From positions 1 to 25,416 of the IMG/VR virus record IMGVR_UViG_3300003885_000080: a stretch of DNA of 25,416 bases; one strand, given 5' to 3'. The position numbers and the translations under genes were made by a program. The notes below the pieces were generated by a model that searched no databases, was not told where the DNA came from, and saw only the letters and a program-made list of their open reading frames with translations. The first letter of the stretch is position 1. Each line of letters opens with the position of its first letter. This stretch comes from a virus. This document shows positions 19,390 to 25,416 of the stretch, piece by piece.

Positions 19390-19824
19390 ATGATTATACA
19401 TCCAGAAATCTTCGCGACCCCAGACCTACCAACGGTTAAATTTAGGGAACCAAGGGATCAGATTGATCTTGATATTGAGTTGCCGAAAATACTGCATTCA
19501 CAGGGTTGGGATTGTGGTACTTATTTTCATGTTCAATTCGTAAGCCATGATAAAAAGAAATTACTGTCCTCAGCTACTTTTGTGGTTAGCGAGATTGACG
19601 AGACTCTGCATACAAACGAGGATAACCCATATAACCCTGTTACCAAAACAGTCTTCCATCGTAAAGCAGCACAGATAGGCGATTGGTGGAATAGTGGTGA
19701 AGTTAAGGCTGCGACAGTTAAATGGAACCCCGGTAAAAAAGTTCACCAAGTCATTGAGAATGATAAAGTGATCTATGAGAGTCCTGACAAGCAGCAGGCT
19801 ATTAAGGTAGCTGAGGCCGCCTAA
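19390..19824 (+). CDS. hypothetical protein between capsid and tail genes (144 aa)
   Basis: Three in-frame starts exist (TTG 19375, ATG 19387, ATG 19390); ATG 19390 has the best spacing (5 bases) to AAAGGAG. The protein (IIHPEIFATPDLPTVKFREP ... HSQGWDCGTYFHVQFVSHDK ... TVFHRKAAQIGDWWNSGEVK) has a mixed alpha/beta pattern with conserved-looking Trp and His residues. It resembles hypothetical proteins found at this location in related podophages; function unknown. Stop overlaps the next ATG (TAATG). Confidence 0.7.
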   Translation: MIIHPEIFATPDLPTVKFREPRDQIDLDIELPKILHSQGWDCGTYFHVQFVSHDKKKLLSSATFVVSEIDETLHTNEDNPYNPVTKTVFHRKAAQIGDWWNSGEVKAATVKWNPGKKVHQVIENDKVIYESPDKQQAIKVAEAA

Positions 19825-20438
19825 TGCCAGATGAAACTGATTTAGTAAATTTTGGGTTACGGAGGATAGGGGCGAGTATTATAACGTCTTTGGCAGACGG
19901 CTCACCTTCCGCAAATGCCGCCAATGATGTATACACAGAGATTAGAGATGATCTTTTAAGGTCTCACAATTGGAATTTCGCAACAAAACGTCTGAAACTT
20001 GCACAATCATCTACTACACCTATATTTGAGTTTGATTATGGCTACCCATTACCCTCTGACTGGATAAGAACCGTATCAGTCCATGACAATGACGCCGGAC
20101 ATGGCACCATTTTGTACCGAATGGAACAAATTAATGGGCAGAATTCCATTGTCACATCAAGCGACGAAGTATGGCTAAGATATGTATTTAGGATAACAGA
20201 TCCTAATTTAATGACCGCAGATTTTCGTATGGCCCTTTCATATTTAATAGCTGGCCTTCTTGCAATACCGCTTGCGTCTTCTAATACACTTTCTGATAGA
20301 TTTCAGAAAAAAGCTGACTCTACAATAGCAAGGGCGCGTTCTTCTGACGCTCTCGGTAGTTTCCCTGAGCTTCGGCCAAGGGGATCGTGGGCCTCAAGTC
20401 GAGGGGCGCGCAGAAGAAATGAATTCTTATCTGATTAA
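19824..20438 (+). CDS. tail tubular protein A / head-tail adaptor (T7 gp11-like)
   Basis: A 204-aa protein with the gp11/P22 gp4-type layout: DLVNFGLRRIGASIITSLAD, NAANDVYTEIRDDLLRSHNW NFATKRLKL, YGYPLPSDWIRTVSV, and a C-terminal helix YLIAGLLAIPLASSNTLSDR FQKKADSTIARAR. In T7, gp11 forms the dodecameric ring connecting the portal with the nozzle. The basic Ser/Arg tail (RGSWASSRGARRRNEFLSD) is likely flexible. The following gene is the nozzle, the usual order. Confidence 0.88.
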   Translation: MPDETDLVNFGLRRIGASIITSLADGSPSANAANDVYTEIRDDLLRSHNWNFATKRLKLAQSSTTPIFEFDYGYPLPSDWIRTVSVHDNDAGHGTILYRMEQINGQNSIVTSSDEVWLRYVFRITDPNLMTADFRMALSYLIAGLLAIPLASSNTLSDRFQKKADSTIARARSSDALGSFPELRPRGSWASSRGARRRNEFLSD

Positions 20439-20443
20439 CTATT

Positions 20444-23167
20444 ATGCCACGCATACACGATTTACAGGAAAGTTCTAGCAGCGGGGAACTCAGCCCCCGC
20501 CTTGTCGCCAGACTCAGCTTTGTAAAGTACCGATCTGGCCTAGAGACATGCGAAAACCTTATCCCATTAGCAGAAGGTGGCAGTATGCGCCGATCTGGTA
20601 CGCGGTATGTTGCAGAAGAAAAGTCCAGCACAGTTAAAGGGAGACTGAAGCGTTTCATATTCTCTGTAACGCAGGCCTATATATTAGAGCTTGGTAATAC
20701 AGTTATGAGGTTCTTCAGGAACCAGGGGCAAATATCCGTTGCGGACACAGACGCCTCGGTAACTAACGGCGCGTTTCCATCAGGGATCACAGATTGGGAT
20801 GACCGTTCAACTGGGGCAGGATCTATTGCCCATGATGCCACTAATCTTCGATTGTCATTAGTGCCAGGAGGTACTGGTGGCACTGACATTGGCTGGGCAG
20901 AACAGGACATTACTACGACTTCTACTAATGTTGAGCATGTCATTAAGTTCCGCGTACTTGGCGCGCCCAGCGATAAAATAGAATTTCAGGTGGGCACGGC
21001 GGCGTCTGGCGCGCAGACCTTGGCTGCGGTTGAAAAAGAAGTGGGTTATCATTGCATTGCTTTTACACCAACTACGTCACCATTCTATGTGCAGTTTCGT
21101 AATCTCGGAAGTTTTCGTAACAAGACTGTACAGATTGATGATATATCGCTGATTGACAACTCAGCCGTTGAAATAGACACACCGTGGGCAGAGGCCGATC
21201 TTTTTAACGTAGAAGGGCCACAAAGCGCAGACGTTATATATAATTTTCACTCAGATTACCCCACTCATAAACTCTTGAGACTGGGCAATACTACGTGGTC
21301 TCTGGTTGAAGTGGCGTGGGAAGATGGCCCTTATCTCGATGAGAACACAACGACGACGACCTTACTTCCATCCGCCTCGACTGGATTAGGGATTAATCTT
21401 ACCCTTTCATCCATTGTAGGTGTAAACGATGGACAGGGATGGCTGTCTACCGATATAGGAAGGTTAGTCAGATATAAAGAAACAACCAACTGGGGGCATG
21501 CGGTTATAACCTCCATTACCAGCACCACAGTTGCGGTTGCAGATGTAAGGAAGGATTTTGAGGCCACCCCTACTGCCGTAACGACATGGCGATTAGGCGC
21601 ATGGTCTGGGACAACGGGATACCCACAAGTAGCGGGTTTCTTCGAGCAACGTCTTTATGTAGCCGCAACAAGCGATCAACCGCAGACATTCTGGGCTTCG
21701 CAAACAGCGGACTTTGAAAACTTAAAGCCAGATAATGATGCAGGCACAATCGAAGCTGATGACGCGCTTAATTTCACTCTTTCTGCGGACGATGTGAACG
21801 CTATCAGATGGTTATCTTCCGGTGAGGACGCGCTTGTGATAGGAACTCAGGGCGGTGAATGGGTGCCTGTTGCTGATGGTGTTGTGATAACACCGTTAGA
21901 TATTACCGTTCGTAGACAGACGAAGCATGGATCAGCACAGATTCAACCCGTGAGAGTAGGGAACACAGTTTTATTTGCACAAAGGGCCAAGCGTAAAATT
22001 AGAGAGTTTGGGCTGGATGAGTTTGGTAGCAAGTACAACGCACCGGATATGACCCGATTGGCCAGGCATATTACGATTGGTGGTATTGTTGAAATGGACT
22101 ACGCAGAGGAGCAGGAGTCTCTGGTGCAGGCTGTTCGTAGTGATGGGCAGTTATTATCCATGACAACAAGACGAGATGAAGATGTTGTGGGGTGGGCCAG
22201 ACGTATTCTTGGCGGATCGTTTGAGGGTGGCGATGCTGTGGTTGAGTCGGTTGCCGTTATTCCGGGGACGGATGGATCTGGGCAGACCCAGGACTCGACT
22301 AATCGTGATGAGATATGGGTTACTGTAAAACGAACGATTAACAGCGCGACCAAAAGATACATTGAGTTTTTCGAGCGTGATTTCGAGACAGGCGATGCAC
22401 AAGAGGACGCCTATTATTCAGATTCACTGATAACACTTGATAGCCCAGAGACTATAACTGGCGCAACAAAAGCCAATCCTGTTGTTCTTACGATAACAGG
22501 GACGACGCTTGCAAATGGGGATGAAGTTCGTATTACTGATATTAAAGGGACGACAGAACTAAACGGTAATTCTTATAAAGTAGCCAACAAGGCAACAAAT
22601 ACTATTGAATTAACCTCGCCGGATGATGATTCAAACATCGACGGGACAGGATTCACTACTTATATCTCAGGTGGTAAGGCTAATAAGAAAGTCACTGTCA
22701 TTGCAGGGCTTGGTCATCTTGAGGGTGAGACAGTAAAGATATGGGCGGACGGTGCAACGCAGGTAGATAAAACTGTTGCAAGCAGTCAGATAACTATTGA
22801 TGATGCTGCATCTGTTGTGCAGATTGGACTTGGGTATACGCATAAATTAAAAACCCTGAAAGTTTCCGCTGGTAATCCTGCTGGTACCCCATTAGGAAAA
22901 ATAAAAAGAATATACGGAATTACTTTCGCATTGCTAAACAGTCATACGATAAAGTTCGGGTCAGACTCCAGCAATCTATTTGAAAAAGATTTTCGTATAG
23001 TGGCCGATGCAATGGACACTGCTGCACCGCTGTTTACAGGGGAACAGTTCGTAGAGTTTGATGGAGACTGGGGGACTGATAGACGGATAGTAGTTGAATC
23101 TGATTCCCCATCGCCATTTACCCTACTCGCGGTGGCCCCAGAAATTCAATTAAACCCATTACGTTAA
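20444..23167 (+). CDS. tail tubular protein B / nozzle (T7 gp12-like)
   Basis: A 907-aa protein starting RIHDLQESSSSGELSPRLVA with the diagnostic GLETCENLIPLAEGGSMRRS then GTRYVAE segment. Further landmarks are YPQVAGFFEQRLYVAATSDQ PQTFWAS, FTLSADDVNAIRWLSSGEDA and GTQGGEWVP. Around residues 670-745 a domain with GATKANPVVLTITGTTLANG DEVRI ... STELNG-like ... ISGGKA corresponds to an FCCH/Ig-like insertion found in other nozzle proteins. In T7, gp12 forms the hexameric tail nozzle through which DNA is ejected. It begins 5 bases after tail tubular protein A; the RBS is not obvious. Confidence 0.9.
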   Translation: MPRIHDLQESSSSGELSPRLVARLSFVKYRSGLETCENLIPLAEGGSMRRSGTRYVAEEKSSTVKGRLKRFIFSVTQAYILELGNTVMRFFRNQGQISVADTDASVTNGAFPSGITDWDDRSTGAGSIAHDATNLRLSLVPGGTGGTDIGWAEQDITTTSTNVEHVIKFRVLGAPSDKIEFQVGTAASGAQTLAAVEKEVGYHCIAFTPTTSPFYVQFRNLGSFRNKTVQIDDISLIDNSAVEIDTPWAEADLFNVEGPQSADVIYNFHSDYPTHKLLRLGNTTWSLVEVAWEDGPYLDENTTTTTLLPSASTGLGINLTLSSIVGVNDGQGWLSTDIGRLVRYKETTNWGHAVITSITSTTVAVADVRKDFEATPTAVTTWRLGAWSGTTGYPQVAGFFEQRLYVAATSDQPQTFWASQTADFENLKPDNDAGTIEADDALNFTLSADDVNAIRWLSSGEDALVIGTQGGEWVPVADGVVITPLDITVRRQTKHGSAQIQPVRVGNTVLFAQRAKRKIREFGLDEFGSKYNAPDMTRLARHITIGGIVEMDYAEEQESLVQAVRSDGQLLSMTTRRDEDVVGWARRILGGSFEGGDAVVESVAVIPGTDGSGQTQDSTNRDEIWVTVKRTINSATKRYIEFFERDFETGDAQEDAYYSDSLITLDSPETITGATKANPVVLTITGTTLANGDEVRITDIKGTTELNGNSYKVANKATNTIELTSPDDDSNIDGTGFTTYISGGKANKKVTVIAGLGHLEGETVKIWADGATQVDKTVASSQITIDDAASVVQIGLGYTHKLKTLKVSAGNPAGTPLGKIKRIYGITFALLNSHTIKFGSDSSNLFEKDFRIVADAMDTAAPLFTGEQFVEFDGDWGTDRRIVVESDSPSPFTLLAVAPEIQLNPLR

Positions 23168-23171
23168 GTTA

Positions 23172-23180
23172 TGATATAAT
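23172..23180 (+). promoter_or_regulatory. candidate extended -10 promoter for the third HNH gene
   Basis: TGA-TATAAT (23172-23180) is a perfect extended -10, located in the 41-base gap between the nozzle stop and the HNH ATG 23209, with a GGAGG RBS (23199-23203) downstream. No matching -35 is seen at 16-18 bp. Its placement directly in front of a mobile nuclease gene makes an autonomous promoter plausible. Confidence 0.4.
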
Positions 23181-23208
23181 ATGACCTTCATTGGTAGCGG
23201 AGGTTGAT

Positions 23209-23925
23209 ATGTGTATTGAAACTACAGGTCGTGTGTCTGTTGGTAGTAGATTTGGAAGGTTATGTGTTGAGGCTCTTACGAGGAAACCCGTTGAGCATAA
23301 AAGAAAGCGCTCAAGGGCTTACGCAGACGTTGTTTGTGACTGTGGTACTCGTAAATCAGTTCCTTCAGATGACTTGGTTTCGGGCAAGATTAAATCTTGC
23401 GGCTGTCTCCGTAGAGAAAATGGCAAAGCGAATATAAGACCAATGGAAGACCGTTTCTGGGAAAAGGTGAATAAAAATGGCCCAGTACCAAGTTACAGAC
23501 CCGATCTTGGCTCATGTTGGATTTGGGGGGCATCAGTTAATGCCAATGGGTACGGAACGATGGGGGTAGATAAGGGGTCAACTTTGGCGCATAGGATTTC
23601 TTATATTATTGCTAATGGTGAGATCCTTAACGATATGCAATTAGACCATCTTTGCAGAGTACATAATTGTGTCAATCCACGGCATTTAGAGCCTGTTACG
23701 CCGCGTGTAAACGTCCATCGAGGCTATGGCCCTACTGCTGCAAATGCAAGAAAAACTCATTGCCCTCAAGGCCATCCGTATAGCGAAGAAAATACGTATC
23801 TTTATATTGGCGGTGTTCATAAGGGAAATCGTCAATGCCGAATATGTGGTAGAAAAAGAACCCGTGAATATATTGAACGAAAACGACTTGCAGCCTTAAA
23901 TGATCATCCGTCCCGCCAATCTTGA
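23209..23925 (+). CDS. HNH endonuclease between tail nozzle and GNAT genes
   Basis: ATG 23209 is chosen over a TTG at 23191 because GCGGAGG precedes it by 5 bases. The 238-aa product has an N-terminal zinc/DNA-binding module (VGSRFGRLCVEALTRK ... VVCDCGTRKSVPSDDLVSGK IKSCGCLRRENGK) known from phage AP2/HNH proteins, then the HNH core CWIWGASVNANGYG ... AHRISY ... DMQLDHLCRVHNCVNPRHLE PVT, and a terminal CPQGHPY/CRICGRKR zinc ribbon. Likely a free-standing homing endonuclease. Its 3' end overlaps the GNAT gene by 26 bases, suggesting insertion directly against that start. Confidence 0.9.
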   Translation: MCIETTGRVSVGSRFGRLCVEALTRKPVEHKRKRSRAYADVVCDCGTRKSVPSDDLVSGKIKSCGCLRRENGKANIRPMEDRFWEKVNKNGPVPSYRPDLGSCWIWGASVNANGYGTMGVDKGSTLAHRISYIIANGEILNDMQLDHLCRVHNCVNPRHLEPVTPRVNVHRGYGPTAANARKTHCPQGHPYSEENTYLYIGGVHKGNRQCRICGRKRTREYIERKRLAALNDHPSRQS

Positions 23926-24331
23926 GATAGACGCATTAGCCATTACTGAAGGCGCAAAAGACTTTGCTAGTAGAACTATTGTCAGATTACCTAAAGATTT
24001 CACTTCTATAGTAAGTAGAATTATAGATTTACCAGGTGTTGAAATATTAATAGTTGAAAATAGAGGTAAAGTGGTTGGGGGGATCGGTATTCTTTATGTT
24101 CCTTATGTATGGAATCCTGAAATATTAGTGGGAGAAAAATTATTTATATGGGCAGCCAAAGATGCTCCTTTTAGAGCAGCAACTATTCTGATTGATTATG
24201 CTATAGAGCATATTATTGAAAAAGGCGCGGAGCCTATGTTTCGAGGAAGTAAAGGAATGGGAAAGATTTGTATGCGGCATGGTTTAATGCCTGCCGAAAC
24301 ACTATTTATGAGAGAATTTAATGTCCATTGA
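23900..24331 (+). CDS. GNAT-like internal virion protein (T7 gp13 position)
   Basis: A 143-aa protein. The N-terminus MIIRPANLEIDALAITEGAK and the middle GVEILIVENRGKVVGGIGIL, with APFRAATILIDYAIEHIIEK, follow GNAT topology. The acetyl-CoA loop is not canonical: the usual R/QxxGxG/A is absent, so catalysis is doubtful. In T7-like phages GNAT-fold proteins occur at the start of the internal-virion block. ATG 23900 lies inside the HNH 3' end and lacks a clear RBS, so translation may depend on coupling. Confidence 0.7.
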   Translation: MIIRPANLEIDALAITEGAKDFASRTIVRLPKDFTSIVSRIIDLPGVEILIVENRGKVVGGIGILYVPYVWNPEILVGEKLFIWAAKDAPFRAATILIDYAIEHIIEKGAEPMFRGSKGMGKICMRHGLMPAETLFMREFNVH

Positions 24332-24764
24332 TCCACTAACTTTAGCGCTTATTTCAGCCGGTTTTCAAGCGGTGGGGGCTATCTCTCAAGGTCAAGCCGC
24401 AGGTCGGCAGGCTGATTTCAAGGCAGCAGTAACTCAACAGCAGGCAGAACGTGAACGACAGGTTTCAGCAAGCGAAGAAGAGGATTTCCGCCGCAGACAG
24501 TCTGCGATTCTTGCCCAGAGACGAGCCGGGTTAGGCGCAGCGGGTGTGGAGATCGGAACAGGAACGCCCTTACTGGCAGCAGGAGACTTCGCCGCTGAGA
24601 CAGAGTTGCAAGCCCTTCGTATCCGATCAGGGGGTGAAACACGATCTACTCGCCTTGAACAACAGGCCGAATTAACTAGTGCCGGGGGTCGATCCGCCAG
24701 AACGCGCGGGTTCTTCCGAGCCGGCTCATCATTACTTTCAGGAGCCGCCAAGAAATTCGGGTAG
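24321..24764 (+). CDS. internal virion protein (T7 gp14-like)
   Basis: A 147-aa protein with a hydrophobic N-terminus (DPLTLALISAGFQAVGAISQ) and a long Gln/Arg/Glu/Ala-rich helix (QQQAERERQVSASEEEDFRR RQSAILAQRRAGLGAAGVEI), then GTPLLAAGDFAAETELQALR. This is the usual makeup of T7 gp14-type ejected core proteins, which in T7 form a pore through the outer membrane. It overlaps the GNAT-like gene by 11 bases and precedes a further large internal-protein gene. Confidence 0.8.
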   Translation: MSIDPLTLALISAGFQAVGAISQGQAAGRQADFKAAVTQQQAERERQVSASEEEDFRRRQSAILAQRRAGLGAAGVEIGTGTPLLAAGDFAAETELQALRIRSGGETRSTRLEQQAELTSAGGRSARTRGFFRAGSSLLSGAAKKFG

Positions 24765-24773
24765 AGGAAATTA

Positions 24774-24824
24774 TGCAGAAATTCTATATAACGCATTTTT
24801 TGAAAAATAAGAGGTTAATATAAG
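24774..24824 (+). CDS. possible micro-ORF (16 aa) before the last internal-protein gene
   Basis: ATG 24774 has AGAGGAAA 4-5 bases upstream and encodes MQKFYITHFLKNKRLI, ending at TAA 24822-24824 so that it overlaps the GTG of the next gene. It may be a coupling peptide, or the RBS may be fortuitous. Confidence 0.25.
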
Positions 24825-25416
24825 TGCCTAAGCTACCATCATCTGCTGACGTTACCACAATCTCGCCAAGAGTCGCTTCCGACCCTGGGTTACAAGCCCC
24901 AGCGGCTGCTTTTGAATCCCCGCTTGGTGTTGCGGCTGAGGAATTAGCGCCCGCTGTAAGTGCATTTGCAGAGGTAAAATTCCGTCAGGACAAACGACGT
25001 GATACGGTTGATCGCTCAGACAAGATCAACCAATACAATCAAGAAGCAGATGAAGAACTAAGGCGCTTGAATACCGAATCCGATCTATCTAATGAGGATG
25101 TTCTTAGTGAGTTCGGATCGTTTCTTTCACAACGTCGGCAGTCATTAATTGAAGAACATGGTGGGTCGGAAGATAGTCTAGCCGCATTGACAATAAGACT
25201 TGGTGATATTGAGGCGACAGCAACCGGGCGGGCGGCAGGAATCTCAACAAAGATTGGGCGCGATAAAGTTCAAAAAACGTTTGAGGATAGGTTGGGTCCA
25301 TTGGGAGAAAGTGCCGCGCAAGACCCATCATTAGAGAATCTTGACAAGTTGCTTTCTGTTGATGCGGAAACAACGATAAGCGATCTCAGCGGAGCATTCG
25401 ATCCGAGCGAGGAACA
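24824..25416 (+). CDS. internal virion protein, 5' part only (runs off window)
   Basis: GTG 24824 is preceded by AAGAGG (24809-24814), and the frame is open to the end of the window (197 complete codons). It starts MPKLPSSADVTTISPRVASD and continues through LGVAAEELAPAVSAFAEVKF into a charged helical region (RQDKRRDTVDRSDKINQYNQ) and repeated coiled-coil-like stretches. By position after a gp14-like gene it should be the gp15- or gp16-type internal ejection protein. No lytic transglycosylase motif is seen in this part. Truncated only by the window edge. Confidence 0.75.
   Translation, partial: MPKLPSSADVTTISPRVASDPGLQAPAAAFESPLGVAAEELAPAVSAFAEVKFRQDKRRDTVDRSDKINQYNQEADEELRRLNTESDLSNEDVLSEFGSFLSQRRQSLIEEHGGSEDSLAALTIRLGDIEATATGRAAGISTKIGRDKVQKTFEDRLGPLGESAAQDPSLENLDKLLSVDAETTISDLSGAFDPSEE

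Noticed and set aside
24434-24796. Leftward 120-codon ORF opposite the gp14-like gene
   Set aside because: Antisense shadow of a Gln/Arg/Ala-rich helical gene, without recognisable domain.

Overview
This window is a stretch of a short-tailed (podovirus-type) tailed phage genome or prophage. The evidence is a complete run of packaging and virion genes: P22 gp3-like small terminase, large terminase, T7 gp8-like portal, scaffold, major capsid, decoration, two tail tubular proteins, a gp14-like internal protein and the start of a further internal protein. A Bbp19-type gene between portal and scaffold, and the portal-Bbp19-scaffold-capsid order, recall Bordetella phage BPP-1 and its relatives. The bacterial host is probably Gram-negative (inference from relatives and RBS style). 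No integrase, replicase, RNA polymerase or lysis module is recognisable here, so lifestyle cannot be decided.

Layout: 1-3246 (+) is a tightly coupled early/middle cassette of small genes: DUF1367, a Ref/NinZ-like HNH nuclease, a small HExxE putative metallopeptidase, a VRR-NUC nuclease and an HTH protein that may regulate late genes. A terminator closes it at 3354-3377. From 4785 down to 3360 lies a leftward operon: a DUF3820-like/OB-like protein, a small conserved protein, two tiny membrane peptides and a ribbon-helix-helix regulator. It is driven from a divergent control region with a palindrome (4857-4871). From 4927 rightward comes packaging: TerS, an HTH protein with TGTCCCA repeats at its start, a small secreted protein, a tRNA-Gly and TerL. 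Then follow accessory and host-recognition genes (GNAT, DUF1566, tail-fibre-like), portal (12894), scaffold, capsid (17727), decoration, a strong terminator (19347-19376), tail proteins and internal virion proteins up to the window end.

The most striking feature is in TerL. An intein of 316 residues splits the Walker A P-loop exactly between GGRG and SGKS. The place inside the intein that normally holds a sense-strand homing endonuclease instead holds a complete HNH endonuclease gene on the opposite strand (7362 to 6760), with its own RBS and a promoter-like sequence. The TerL/intein reading frame nevertheless stays open through the whole antisense gene. Two more HNH genes sit beside essential virion genes: one between scaffold and capsid (flanked by related leader-like segments and with its RBS in a hairpin) and one between the tail nozzle gene and a GNAT gene. 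Other items worth attention are a Tat-signal-like small protein that repeats a nine-residue portal motif with only synonymous DNA differences, and the micro-peptide/RHH operon.
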